Shown in pieces: positions 8,290 to 16,756 of a stretch of 34,562 nucleotides of DNA. Position 1 is the first letter of the stretch; the number at the start of each line of letters is the position of its first letter. A model generated the notes under the pieces. The model did no database searches. It saw nothing but the letters and a program-made list of their open reading frames with translations, and had not been told where the DNA came from. The DNA lies in the NCBI RefSeq assembly GCF_001945525.1, contig NZ_MPJW01000271.1, forward strand, positions 1 through 34,562. Reading direction: 5' to 3'. The position numbers were made by a program, and so were the translations under genes. The stretch is from Ileibacterium valens. GTDB lineage: Bacteria > Bacillota_I > Bacilli_A > Erysipelotrichales > Erysipelotrichaceae.

Positions 8290-8833
8290 GATATGATCTC
8301 CAATCTTCCTTTTCAAGGAGGCTCACATGGCTTAATACAGATTTATTTAAACCCTGCTGCCATATGTTTTCGGTCTTATTATAACGAAAGCCCAGTTTTT
8401 CCTGCACTCGAATTGATTGAGTGTTCTTTGCAGCGCAGATGCAGTAGATTCGATGGATTCCATTATTCGCAAATAGATCATCGAAAATTGATTCAAGAGC
8501 TTCCCCCATAAATCCCTGTCCCCAGAAGGGTTTTCCAATCCAGTATCCGATTTCCATTTCATCCTTTTTCAGTTTGAAATGCCCCATCGATTCTGGCATC
8601 AGGGAGACTGAACCAATCACTTTAGAACTTTCTTTTTCCTCAATCGCAAAAGCCCAGGGCTTTCTATACCCTGTGGCAATCATTTCAAGTGCTAAAAACA
8701 AAGAAACCACTGGTTTCCAGCCAGTAGGCAAAGCGACATCTGGATCCTGTCCCCATTTTTTCAGCCAGATGGCATCTCTTTTTCTCCAGGGCCGGATAAT
8801 CAGCCTCTTTGTTTCATAAATAGACTTAACCAT
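8270..8833 (-). CDS. GNAT acetyltransferase, RimJ/RimL-like
   Basis: The chosen start gives 187 residues beginning MVKSIYETKRLIIRPW, the usual opening of RimJ/RimL-type (Acetyltransf_3) enzymes. The longest frame adds 30 residues from a TTG at 8923, but that start lies in the ftsH terminator hairpin region and has no ribosome site. AAAGG precedes the chosen ATG, although only one base away. The acetyl-CoA site is GKPFWGQGFMGEAL, and NTQSIRVQEKLGFR is the conserved last helix-strand pair. These enzymes acetylate protein N-termini, ribosomal proteins or small amines; the substrate here is unknown. It lies between ftsH and hslO and is probably co-transcribed with hslO and dusB. Confidence 0.82.
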   Translation of the reverse strand: MVKSIYETKRLIIRPWRKRDAIWLKKWGQDPDVALPTGWKPVVSLFLALEMIATGYRKPWAFAIEEKESSKVIGSVSLMPESMGHFKLKKDEMEIGYWIGKPFWGQGFMGEALESIFDDLFANNGIHRIYCICAAKNTQSIRVQEKLGFRYNKTENIWQQGLNKSVLSHVSLLEKEDWRSYRERSAR

Positions 8834-9236
8834 ACCTTTCAATGGTAGAATTATTAATCCATTTATGAAAGCATCCATTTTTAATCGGTCCATCTTTGTA
8901 ATAATCCGCTTCAAAATCAACAAAAAAAACGCAGAACATATTCAGTTTATGAACTGCGTTAAAAAACTTTTTTGATTATTCATGCGTTTATTGACTGCCT
9001 CATCAGAGGTTTTGAATCCTCCATGCTTTTTGAGTCGGAATCTGATCAAAGAGAGTTTTTATCCTTTTGACATCGATCACATCATGATCATTTCCTGCAC
9101 GATCTGAGATAACGCGGCCGTACAGGAGTAGTGAAAAGATGCGGGTTCATTGGCAACGGCATTAAATACCGTATTTGTTCTGTCTCATTGACATTTACAA
9201 ACCAATTTTCGGGTCTTCTTTTCAATTTCCGGATCG
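8834..9236. other. Gap between ftsH and the acetyltransferase; possible decayed coding sequence
   Basis: No intact gene is seen. On the minus strand a frame is open for 47 codons (9146 down to the stop at 9003-9005) without a good start. It encodes a protein-like stretch including LYGRVISDRAGNDHDVIDV. A second frame just upstream is open for about 49 codons from the ftsH stop. Together they could be a frameshifted remnant, but I cannot assign a family. The ftsH terminator lies in the lower part of the gap. Confidence 0.3.
8922..8960 (-). terminator. Terminator downstream of ftsH
   Basis: AACGCAG (8928-8934) pairs with CTGCGTT (8954-8960), with an inner CATA/TATG pairing possible. On the minus strand it is followed by a run of eight T residues (8929-8922). 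It lies about 280 bases past the ftsH stop, so the acetyltransferase-hslO-dusB group probably needs its own promoter or read-through. Confidence 0.8.
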
Positions 9237-11249
9237 TTAATCACGACGTGATAGTTCATTCATCGCATCATCGAGGGACTTGCGATCCATTTCTGGAGCA
9301 GGAACATCTGGTAATGAAGGTTTTTCAGAAGAATCTGATGACTTATTCTGACCATCCGGTTCGTCCTTACTCAAATCGAGCTGCGTTTTCTGCGGCTCAT
9401 CCTTTTTTGGTTCCGGAAGAGCTGGTGCATTTGGATCCGTCAGCTGACCATAATTCATCAGATTCGTAATCTCTTCATTAGTCAATGTTTCATGTTCATA
9501 CAGGGAATGGGCAATCAGATCGAGCAGATTTCTGTTTTCTGTCAGGATCTTGCGGGCCATGGTATGACAATCATCAATGATTGAGCGAACTTCACGATCA
9601 ATTTCTGTAGCGACACCTGCAGAGTAGTCGCTTCCCTTGGTGTAATCCCTGCCAAGGAATACATTCCCCTGTGGATCGGCATACTGAATTGGTCCTAAAG
9701 AAGACATACCGTAAACACGAACCATGTTTTTAGCAATGCTGGTCAATTTTTCAATATCGTTAACCGCACCCGCAGAAATTTCGCCAAAGACGAGTTCTTC
9801 AGCGGTACGGCCGCCAAGCAGTCCGGTAATCTGAGCGATCAGCTCGGATTTGCGGTTAAAGTATTTTTCTTCTTTTGGCATCATCAGATTGTATCCGCCG
9901 GCATCTCCACGTGGAATGATCGTCACTTTCTGAACGATGTCGGCATCATCAAGTTTTAAGCCAATAACGGCATGTCCAGCTTCATGATATGAAACCAGCC
10001 ACTTGTCTTTATCCGTATACTTTTTCGACTTTTTCGCCGGCCCCATCATGACGCGGTCAATGGCTTCATCGAGATCATCCTGAGTGATGACTTTTTCCTT
10101 GTTTCTTACCGCAAGAATCGCACCTTCATTTAAAACGTTGGCCAGATCGGCTCCGGAAAAGCCAGGAGTTCTTCTAGCGAGACCTTCCAGGGAAATGGAA
10201 GGAGCCAAATGTTTATTACGGGCATGAACCTGCAGAATTTCTTTTCTTCCTTTTACGTCTGGAAGATTGACAGTAACACGTCGGTCAAAACGGCCTGAAC
10301 GCATCAAAGCCGGGTCTAAAACGTCTGGCCGGTTGGTAGCTGCCACAATAACAATTCCATTGTTATCGGTCATACCATCCATTTCCACTAGCAGCTGGTT
10401 AAGCGTCTGTTCGCGTTCATCGTTTCCACCGCCCATACCGGCTCCGCGCTGTCTTCCGACCGCATCGATTTCATCGATGAAGACGATACAGGGAGCGTTT
10501 TTGGCCGCGGTCTTGAACATGTCACGAACCCGGCTAGCACCTGTACCAACAAACATTTCGACAAAGTCAGAACCAGAAATGGAGAAGAATGGAACATTGG
10601 CTTCTCCGGCTACCGCCTTGGCAAGCAGTGTTTTACCAGTTCCAGGAGGGCCGACCATCAGGATTCCCTTGGGAATATGAGCGCCCATGTCAGTAAATTT
10701 CTGAGGAGAGCGCAGATAGTCGATGATTTCCTTGACTTCTTCTTTTTCTTCGTCACATCCAGCAACGTCCTTAAAACGGGTTTTTACGTTCGTTTCCACA
10801 CGAGCCTTAGATTTAGCAAATTCAAAAGCCTTGTTATTGCCGCCTCCGCCCATGTGAGCAAACATAAAGTAGAAGAAAACGGCAATTAAGCCAAGGGGTA
10901 AAAGCTGACCCAGAATTGTAGCCCATAAGGCACCGGAATCCGGATCGGTAATCGTAACGGTACCACCATCTTCACGAACCTGATCGCTGACCCATTCGAG
11001 GTTTTCTTCAGTGTTTGGAATAATGACATTAAAGCTTGTCGGCTTGCCATCTTTGGTATAAGTTCCTTCGACTTTCAGGACTGTATCCTGAATATCAATG
11101 GTCGCATTCTTGAATGTTGCATCCTGGGCCGCCTGCTGAAACTGAGTGTAGTTCATATGGTTGACCGAGCCCTGTGTTGAATACATGAACAGGGAGAATA
11201 CGATTGTGATAATAAAAATCGTCGGGAGGTAATTGAGCCATTTCTTCAA
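9237..11249 (-). CDS. ftsH: ATP-dependent membrane zinc protease FtsH
   Basis: A 670-residue membrane-anchored AAA+ metalloprotease that degrades misassembled membrane proteins and short-lived regulators. Helix 1 lies at about residues 7-24 and helix 2 at about 108-132, enclosing an external domain. Walker A is GPPGTGKT (200-207), Walker [12 protein letters not shown], the SRH region [20 protein letters not shown]. The zinc site is HEAGH (422-426). The C-terminal ~60 residues are rich in Pro, Asp, Lys and Ser and probably disordered. The longest frame opens with TTG at 11288 without a ribosome site; TTG at 11249, giving MKKWLNYLP, has AAAGGGGG seven bases upstream and matches FtsH N-termini, so it is preferred. 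The order tilS-hpt-ftsH is conserved in Bacillota. Confidence 0.96.
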   Translation of the reverse strand: MKKWLNYLPTIFIITIVFSLFMYSTQGSVNHMNYTQFQQAAQDATFKNATIDIQDTVLKVEGTYTKDGKPTSFNVIIPNTEENLEWVSDQVREDGGTVTITDPDSGALWATILGQLLPLGLIAVFFYFMFAHMGGGGNNKAFEFAKSKARVETNVKTRFKDVAGCDEEKEEVKEIIDYLRSPQKFTDMGAHIPKGILMVGPPGTGKTLLAKAVAGEANVPFFSISGSDFVEMFVGTGASRVRDMFKTAAKNAPCIVFIDEIDAVGRQRGAGMGGGNDEREQTLNQLLVEMDGMTDNNGIVIVAATNRPDVLDPALMRSGRFDRRVTVNLPDVKGRKEILQVHARNKHLAPSISLEGLARRTPGFSGADLANVLNEGAILAVRNKEKVITQDDLDEAIDRVMMGPAKKSKKYTDKDKWLVSYHEAGHAVIGLKLDDADIVQKVTIIPRGDAGGYNLMMPKEEKYFNRKSELIAQITGLLGGRTAEELVFGEISAGAVNDIEKLTSIAKNMVRVYGMSSLGPIQYADPQGNVFLGRDYTKGSDYSAGVATEIDREVRSIIDDCHTMARKILTENRNLLDLIAHSLYEHETLTNEEITNLMNYGQLTDPNAPALPEPKKDEPQKTQLDLSKDEPDGQNKSSDSSEKPSLPDVPAPEMDRKSLDDAMNELSRRD

Positions 11250-11287
11250 TGCAAATCCCCCTTTCTTATGAGATTTTTTCGCTGTCA

Positions 11288-11307
11288 AAATCTGAAAATT
11301 CAGATTT
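11288..11307. repeat. Short palindrome in the ftsH leader
   Basis: AAATCTGAA and TTCAGATTT flank two bases, giving a nine-base-pair hairpin in the untranslated stretch upstream of ftsH. Its right part, continued to 11312, nearly repeats at 30980-30999 (one mismatch in 20 bases, reading CTGAAAAT then T or G then CAGATTTCAGG). No role is known. Confidence 0.4.
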
Positions 11308-11381
11308 CAGGTGCTGTGAACGAACAAAAGACAGAACATCCCTTCTTAAGATATTCTGCTTTTTTTCGCTTTTATTCGTTT

Positions 11382-11936
11382 TTACTCGTAGATTTCTTCT
11401 TTGAGGATTCCGATGTAAGGCAGGTTTCGATACTTCTGGTTATAGTCAAGACCATATCCAACGACAAAAGCATCAGGAACCTTAAATCCAACATAGTCCG
11501 CCTCGATATCAACTTTACGGCGGTCTGGTTTATCAAGCAAAGAAACGATGCGTACCTCATTGGCTCCCTTGTTATAAAAGAGCTGTTTTACTGCTTTTAA
11601 GGTGCGGCCTGTATCGACGATGTCTTCGACAATCAGGACGTTTTTATTGCGGCTTGAAAGGTCAAGGTCCTTGTCGATCTTGACATCACCGGATGATTCC
11701 GTTCCCTCATAGGAGCTGACGGAAATAAAGTCAATTTCAATGGCATGATGAAAATACTTAATCAGTTCGGACATGAAAGGCACACTTCCCTTCAGCAATC
11801 CGACGACAAGCGGGGTAATTCCATCGTTTTCATAATCAGCTTCAATCTGAGCGGCCAGTTCTCTGCAGCGCTGCTCAATGTTTTTTTCACTGATAATAAT
11901 TTCTTTAATATCGTTGCTGATGGGTGTATCACTCAT
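11382..11936 (-). CDS. hpt: Hypoxanthine phosphoribosyltransferase
   Basis: A 184-residue salvage enzyme joining hypoxanthine or guanine to PRPP. The PRPP-binding motif is VLIVEDIVDTGRTL, FISVSSY and the GLLKGSVPFM loop are in place, and DAFVVGYGLDY closes the family pattern. The longest frame starts at a GTG (11951), but ATG at 11936 has GAGG nine bases upstream and gives MSDTPISNDIKEI, close to known N-termini. It overlaps the tilS stop by eight bases, as in the Bacillus tilS-hprT pair. In Bacillus TilS and HprT also act together in regulation of ftsH; whether that holds here is unknown. Confidence 0.95.
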   Translation of the reverse strand: MSDTPISNDIKEIIISEKNIEQRCRELAAQIEADYENDGITPLVVGLLKGSVPFMSELIKYFHHAIEIDFISVSSYEGTESSGDVKIDKDLDLSSRNKNVLIVEDIVDTGRTLKAVKQLFYNKGANEVRIVSLLDKPDRRKVDIEADYVGFKVPDAFVVGYGLDYNQKYRNLPYIGILKEEIYE

Positions 11937-13671
11937 TGTCTGAATCCTCACTTTTCGTTCGAGAGACCTTATTCTGTTCTGAATTAGTCAGAGAAAATAA
12001 TACCATACCGTATGGACAGTTTTCTTTAAAATGTTTAATATCCGCTCCGGTTTGCGGCATAAAAATAACTTTTTGTTCCTTATTCTTCAGAATTGGGAAA
12101 TCTGCTCTGCTCTCTTTGGGAATTTTTTTATCGACGAAGATTCGAGCGATCTTTTTTCTTCCATATCTCAGATCGATTCGATCTCCATTCTTCATTCCTT
12201 CGATGGTTATTGGAAAGTCAGGATCCTTTACAAAAAATGATTCCATTCTGTTTTCAGGCTTTTGAAAACGGATTTTCCATTGATCTGAAATAACGAATTC
12301 CTTCTGGCTGCTGACAAGATCTTCAAGTTCCTTTTGAGAATGGATGACAATTGGCATATTCTGAATCAATGGTCTGATCTTGCTGCCTGCAGACTGATCT
12401 GTGTTTCTTCTGTTTCTATTGATTTCGAATAAATGATCACTGTTTTTGTTATGATCAATAACATTCTCTTTTAATTTAAGGACGATCAATGGATCTTCCT
12501 TACAATGTTTTTGAGTCTTTAATTGTTGATTTTGCCTGGTGTTTCGTCCAGTCAGTATCCTTTGAATTCGAACAGGAACAGTTTGGTTCTGTTTTGCATC
12601 TAAACCGGATTCAGACCAATCTTCATTTTTATCCATCTTTGTTATCCATGAATCTTCATTCAGACTGTTTTGATGATCCAAAGTTTTCTGAATGATTCGA
12701 TCTGGAAGCCGGATTTCAAAGGAGCCATGACTTGCAAGCTGACGCAACGCTTCCTGAAGCGACTTTTTTGAGAGATGAACAGCGCAAAAATCTGAAATCA
12801 TTCGATCCAGAACAAGCCATTGAATCTCTTCATTTTCCTTATTGAAGAGTGATTTTTCTTCGATAATCCGGGTAATTCTCTTATGCAGATCGTCCAGGTT
12901 TTTATTTTCAATTTTAATCTGATATAGAAGCTGCTGTCTTTGATTCAAAGACAGCTTTTCAATTTTCTGGTGTCGGATTCGATTGCGTAAATAATCATCC
13001 GATAAATTGCTTTCATCAATTCCATAGGGAATCTGATGATCAATGCAGTAATCTTCAAGTTCCTGTTTCGTCCACAAAAGAAGGGGTCTGATCAGCGTCA
13101 GAGACTTTCTATTTGAATAAAAAGGCAGCCCATAGTGCGATGGGATACTCTTTCTTTGTTTTTGCATCAGATAGGTTTCAATGTGATCATCCTGCTGATG
13201 AGCAATCAAAAGATGCTTTGCCTGATGTTTTCTGGCACACGCTTCAAAGAAGTCATAGCGAAGATCCCTGGCCCAGGCCTGAAAATTTCCAGTGACTTTT
13301 TTGCTGTCTGCCTTTAAGAGTTCAAATTGAAGATGGTGTTTGTTACAGAATTCTTCTACGATCTTTTCATCACGGTCTGCCGTATCCCGATGTTGATAAT
13401 TGACATGGCAGACAACAATCTTTGCGCTCTTTAAAAGTTTTAAATCTAAAAGCGAAAGATCAGGCCATTTCTGATCTGTACAGGCCTGTTTCTGATCATT
13501 GAAATTTTTGATATTTTCAGCTTTATCTGCTTTTCTTTTTTCTTTGATTAGAAGATCGAGCAAAGCCATGGAGTCTGGGCCGCCGCTGACTCCGACCAGA
13601 ATGGATTTTTCAGGTTCATCCATGGATTGATTCTGCAGGGAAGTGTTTTTGTTCTGGTTATTTTGTTTCAT
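11929..13671 (-). CDS. tilS: tRNA(Ile)-lysidine synthetase, enlarged
   Basis: TilS attaches lysine to C34 of the AUA-reading tRNA(Ile) using ATP. The PP-loop SGGPDS is at residues 29-34, and HVNYQHR, HQQDDHIETYLM, YGIDESNLSDDYLRNRIRH are family landmarks. A C-terminal TilS domain begins near residue 488 (MKNGDRIDLRYGRKKIARIF). At 580 residues it is about 100 longer than the Bacillus enzyme. The extra length lies in a Lys/Asp/Gln-rich insertion at about 45-80 and in long Asn/Gln/Lys-rich stretches between roughly 345 and 450. No strong Shine-Dalgarno precedes the ATG. The gene follows plsY after 94 bases and overlaps hpt. Essential in most bacteria, so it is probably functional despite the inserts. 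Confidence 0.92.
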   Translation of the reverse strand: MKQNNQNKNTSLQNQSMDEPEKSILVGVSGGPDSMALLDLLIKEKRKADKAENIKNFNDQKQACTDQKWPDLSLLDLKLLKSAKIVVCHVNYQHRDTADRDEKIVEEFCNKHHLQFELLKADSKKVTGNFQAWARDLRYDFFEACARKHQAKHLLIAHQQDDHIETYLMQKQRKSIPSHYGLPFYSNRKSLTLIRPLLLWTKQELEDYCIDHQIPYGIDESNLSDDYLRNRIRHQKIEKLSLNQRQQLLYQIKIENKNLDDLHKRITRIIEEKSLFNKENEEIQWLVLDRMISDFCAVHLSKKSLQEALRQLASHGSFEIRLPDRIIQKTLDHQNSLNEDSWITKMDKNEDWSESGLDAKQNQTVPVRIQRILTGRNTRQNQQLKTQKHCKEDPLIVLKLKENVIDHNKNSDHLFEINRNRRNTDQSAGSKIRPLIQNMPIVIHSQKELEDLVSSQKEFVISDQWKIRFQKPENRMESFFVKDPDFPITIEGMKNGDRIDLRYGRKKIARIFVDKKIPKESRADFPILKNKEQKVIFMPQTGADIKHFKENCPYGMVLFSLTNSEQNKVSRTKSEDSDNE

Positions 13672-13765
13672 CTTGAAAGAAGTTTATGGATCCTTATCTT
13701 GAATCGCAAGAATTCAAAGCGGGAATCTGATTTTTAGTTTTGTTTCTTTTCTGCTGCAGTTTCAA

Positions 13766-14416
13766 TCATTCTTCAAACTGCTTTTCGGCCTTCATCCAGA
13801 ATGGTCTGATTTCAATGGATGCCACCTGAAGATTTTCGGTATATAAACGGGCAAGTACGCCAAATACAATCAAAGCTTCACCAAAAATCACAGCCAGCCA
13901 TACCTGAAACAGAAAAGAACAGATTGGAAGCAGCAGAAAAACCAGAGCAGTTTTGATCGAGTCTGGATTTATTTTTATGATCAATGAGAAAAACAGGAAT
14001 AAAAAAGCCAGGATCAAAACTGGTTTCCAATCCGGAACCAGACCTAAAAGCACTCCAAAAGTCACCGCTATTCCTTTTCCCCCATGAAAGTGATGAAAGC
14101 AGGAATAGATGTGACCAAAAACCGGTGCTGCAAGCACAAGCGAAAATCCCAATCCATTCATTGCAGTTTCCGGGCACAGGTGCAGATATAAACTGACTGG
14201 GATGACTCCTTTTAATATGTCTCCCGTTAAGGTAAGCATTCCTGCCTGAAAGCCGCCTTGTTTAAAGGCATTAAAAGTTCCTGGATTATGATCTTCACTT
14301 GCTGCACTCAGATTTCCTTTATGAAATAGTTTCTGAGCCACATCAATATAAAGGACGCTGCCAGAAAGATAGCCAAAGATCACAAATATGGTTGTTTCAA
14401 GAACAGAATTATTCAT
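13766..14416 (-). CDS. plsY: Glycerol-3-phosphate acyltransferase, PlsY family
   Basis: A 216-residue membrane protein with about five helices. PlsY moves acyl groups from acyl phosphate to glycerol-3-phosphate, the first step of phospholipid synthesis. Motif 1 is seen as GYLSGSVLYIDV, motif 2 as SEDHNPGTFNAFKQGGFQAG and motif 3 as GHIYSCFHHFHGGKGIAVTFG. Motif 2 is the DHNPGT form found in a divergent PlsY branch rather than the classical SGNIGATN. Thus this may be a paralogue with a different role, and I cannot see whether a classical plsY exists elsewhere. GAGG lies eight bases from the ATG. Confidence 0.82.
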   Translation of the reverse strand: MNNSVLETTIFVIFGYLSGSVLYIDVAQKLFHKGNLSAASEDHNPGTFNAFKQGGFQAGMLTLTGDILKGVIPVSLYLHLCPETAMNGLGFSLVLAAPVFGHIYSCFHHFHGGKGIAVTFGVLLGLVPDWKPVLILAFLFLFFSLIIKINPDSIKTALVFLLLPICSFLFQVWLAVIFGEALIVFGVLARLYTENLQVASIEIRPFWMKAEKQFEE

Positions 14417-14607
14417 TTTGCAGTTCCTCTTCTTTATCGATAGATCTGATATGACATTTCGTTTTTACTGGATGTCCTGATCATCGTTTGTTCTATTGTT
14501 TTTTTCATTGTAGAAGAGAAAACTCAATCCACACCTTTTGATGCTTTTTCTTAATTGTTAATCTTCATAATTTGTTGACTTAACGAATTTCTCGAATAAG
14601 CCACTCC
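14417..14607. other. Non-coding gap upstream of plsY
   Basis: AT-rich, no ORF of note. It should hold a promoter for plsY-tilS-hpt-ftsH. TACAAT can be read on the minus strand near 14510 but has no fitting -35 box, so no promoter is called. Confidence 0.4.
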
Positions 14608-14642
14608 AAAAAGCCTATCTCGTTTTTTCGAAATAGGCTTTA
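14608..14642 (-). terminator. Terminator of the DUF1146/MreB-like pair
   Basis: AAGCCTAT (14611-14618) pairs with ATAGGCTT (14633-14640), extended inward by TCG/CGA. On the minus strand it ends in five T residues. It lies eight bases past the MreB-like stop and separates this pair from plsY. Confidence 0.88.
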
Positions 14643-14649
14643 GTACTAT

Positions 14650-15579
14650 TTATAAAAATCTTTTTTTATTTACGGCTTCGATCAGCGCATTTTCATTGCC
14701 TGAGACAATTTTTACAGGAACATTGAGCTGTTCAGAAATCATCTGCGATAATCCAAAGCATTCGCTCAATCCGCCTGACAGGTAAACCGGATGACGCAGT
14801 ACACGGTCCATCAAATCTGGTCCGTTCTGGGCAATCAATGTTTTGATCCATAAAATAATCTGATCAATGACTGATCTCATCGCCGGCCACAAATCATAGG
14901 CGTCCAGAGATATTCGAACATACTGTCCGGATTGATCAAGCGCTGTAAAAGAAAGTCCGGGATTTCTTCCCTGACTGAAAGCCTTTGAAGCGGCCAATCG
15001 TAAGGCGCTGGCATCTTCGGCATAGAGAAGAGCTCTGTATTTGTTGGCGATATAATCCATAATCGCTTCATCCATCTGAGCAGCTCCGTAGATGATTTTC
15101 TTATACAGGATTGGTTTTCGACCATGCATCACTGCAATTTCCGTACAGGAATGACCTGCATGAATGTTAAGTGAAAGCTCTTTTGACATCAGTTCCATGG
15201 TCTTTACAAATGAGATCTTGCGAAATCCACTCTGAGCCGCCAGTCTTGAGAAGACTTCCCTGTCTTCTTCCGTACAATCCAGCGGAAGAATCACTAACAG
15301 ATTGGCTCTTGTGTTCTGAACATCTATCCTGGCCTTTTTTAACAGTTCCCGAAACAGAATACTGATGTCCATATAGGCTTTACCCTGTGAATATGGAACT
15401 CTCATCATGGATGCTTCAGAAGTAAATGAAGCCTCGATAGCCTGGCTGCCGACCAGCGTGTTTCCATTGACCTGACATTGGCAGGTTCGAATGGAAGTAA
15501 TTTCTCCAGTATCAGGATTATAGAGCCTGAATGTATAGCTTCCCGGATCGAGGATGTAATTTTTGCGGATCAGTCCCAT
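14650..15579 (-). CDS. Divergent MreB-family actin-like protein
   Basis: A 309-residue protein with the overall plan of MreB: phosphate-1 loop region ILDPGSYTFRLY (residues 9-20), phosphate-2 region at 138-151, then GAAQMDEAIMDYIANKYR, a strong MreB signature, and an adenine-side region YLSGGLSECFGL (266-277). MreB normally has D-x-G-G-G-T-T-[DE] at phosphate 2; here it reads HAGHSCTE (140-147), so the acidic residue and two glycines are lost. The adenine motif GGG is GGL. It is about 25 residues shorter than usual. ATP binding or hydrolysis is therefore doubtful, and it may be a structural or regulatory paralogue of MreB/Mbl. AAGG precedes the ATG. It follows a DUF1146 gene by six bases; in Bacillus ywzB (DUF1146) lies in the mbl region, which supports the assignment. 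Confidence 0.78.
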   Translation of the reverse strand: MGLIRKNYILDPGSYTFRLYNPDTGEITSIRTCQCQVNGNTLVGSQAIEASFTSEASMMRVPYSQGKAYMDISILFRELLKKARIDVQNTRANLLVILPLDCTEEDREVFSRLAAQSGFRKISFVKTMELMSKELSLNIHAGHSCTEIAVMHGRKPILYKKIIYGAAQMDEAIMDYIANKYRALLYAEDASALRLAASKAFSQGRNPGLSFTALDQSGQYVRISLDAYDLWPAMRSVIDQIILWIKTLIAQNGPDLMDRVLRHPVYLSGGLSECFGLSQMISEQLNVPVKIVSGNENALIEAVNKKRFL

Positions 15580-15585
15580 GCCCTT

Positions 15586-15795
15586 CTACCGTCCTAGTCC
15601 GTTATAGACTGTGAGCATCAAAAATGCCTGTGTACACAAATAGGCACTGACTAAAGACAGGATAAAAAGAAGGATATAGATCTGCTGCACATTATTGGTC
15701 TTGCAGAATTTCTCGAATTTAACACAGGAAAACGCATAAAAGCTGACGCCAAAAAACAGAAAAAACGCCGCCATCTGCAAGATGGAAACATTCAT
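15586..15795 (-). CDS. Small DUF1146 (YwzB-like) membrane protein
   Basis: A 69-residue protein with two hydrophobic helices (about residues 5-22 and 39-61) and a short basic loop between them. The loop has KFEKFCKTNNVQQIYILLFI, which fits the FEKF-x(5-7)-V-Q pattern of DUF1146. Function is unknown in the family. AAGGA lies six bases before the ATG. It is the first gene of a two-gene unit with the MreB-like protein. Confidence 0.75.
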   Translation of the reverse strand: MNVSILQMAAFFLFFGVSFYAFSCVKFEKFCKTNNVQQIYILLFILSLVSAYLCTQAFLMLTVYNGLGR

Positions 15796-15817
15796 GATTC
15801 ATCCTTCCTTTCAAAGT

Positions 15818-15847
15818 TGATTTATGATGATTTATGATGATTTATGA
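15818..15847. repeat. Three tandem copies of a 10-base repeat upstream of the DUF1146 gene
   Basis: TGATTTATGA is repeated exactly three times without a spacer, 22 bases before the DUF1146 start and within the gap after ispE. It may be a slippage product or a protein-binding site close to the promoter. Confidence 0.8.
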
Positions 15848-15892
15848 TTCGGTATGACTTTTTAAAATCAGATCAACTGTCAAAGCAGCAAA

Positions 15893-16756
15893 CTATTCTT
15901 CCATCAGACCGATGATCGCTCTTTTTACAAATGGATAGCGGTCTTTGAGCTTTTTTTCAGCCTGTTCCAAAACTTCTTCATCAACTGAAAAGCCCATCAT
16001 GACACTGCCGCTTCCAGTCATCATCACCCGGACAATGCCTTCATCATTCATTTCTTCCTTAATTTCCTGCAGGATGGGCAGCTGCTCAAAAGCTGGCTCT
16101 TCCAAAGCGTTAGCCATCGTCGAATACAACAAAGCAGGATCTTTTTTAATCAGAGCATCTTCAATGATATCGACATCATAATGAACCGGTTTTTCCAGTT
16201 CATCAAAGACTCTGAAACATTCCGGAGTCGAGATACCTTCATCAGGCTGTATCAGAAGAACTGGAATCTGCCAGTCCGTAAAGATCGGTTCAGTTTTTTC
16301 ACCAAATCCCTTGACCCTGGCATAACCGGATAAAAGGCAATAAGGAACATCCGCTCCTACTTTCGCACCGATTTTCTGCATCTGATCCATACTCAGATTG
16401 AGCCCTTCAAGACGGCTGATCGCCTTGATTAAAGCAGCCGCATCAGCACTTCCTCCACCCATTCCCGCCTGCGAAGGAATTCCTTTATGCAGCGAAATTT
16501 TGTAGAAATGGCGGATGGGGTAAGTTTCCCTGAGCAGCTCCAGCGCTTTGGAAAGTGTATTGTTCTCTGGCAGCTGTTCATTTAAGCAGCTGATTTCATC
16601 CTGAACAGGATTTTTTGAAGGCGAAATTGCCTGGATTTCCATCTCATCAAATACATTGACCGGAGCCATGATCATATCGAGTTCATGATAGCCATTTTCC
16701 AGTCGATTCAGGACATCCAGAGCCAGATTCACTTTGGCAGGGATTTTAATCTTCAT
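15893..16756 (-). CDS. ispE: 4-diphosphocytidyl-2-C-methyl-D-erythritol kinase
   Basis: A 287-residue GHMP kinase of the non-mevalonate isoprenoid pathway, phosphorylating CDP-ME at the 2-hydroxyl. The N-terminus IKIPAKVNLALDVLNR, the substrate motif NGYHELDMIM, the ATP loop SQAGMGGGSADAAAL and the third motif MTGSGSVMMGF are all present. It overlaps rsmA by 11 bases, with GAGGTGAT upstream of its ATG. Co-transcription with rnmV and rsmA follows. It indicates that the organism uses the MEP pathway. Confidence 0.96.
   Translation of the reverse strand: MKIKIPAKVNLALDVLNRLENGYHELDMIMAPVNVFDEMEIQAISPSKNPVQDEISCLNEQLPENNTLSKALELLRETYPIRHFYKISLHKGIPSQAGMGGGSADAAALIKAISRLEGLNLSMDQMQKIGAKVGADVPYCLLSGYARVKGFGEKTEPIFTDWQIPVLLIQPDEGISTPECFRVFDELEKPVHYDVDIIEDALIKKDPALLYSTMANALEEPAFEQLPILQEIKEEMNDEGIVRVMMTGSGSVMMGFSVDEEVLEQAEKKLKDRYPFVKRAIIGLMEE

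Noticed and set aside
9131-9469. Plus-strand frame over the ftsH 3' end
   Set aside because: It runs antisense into ftsH and has no recognisable domain.
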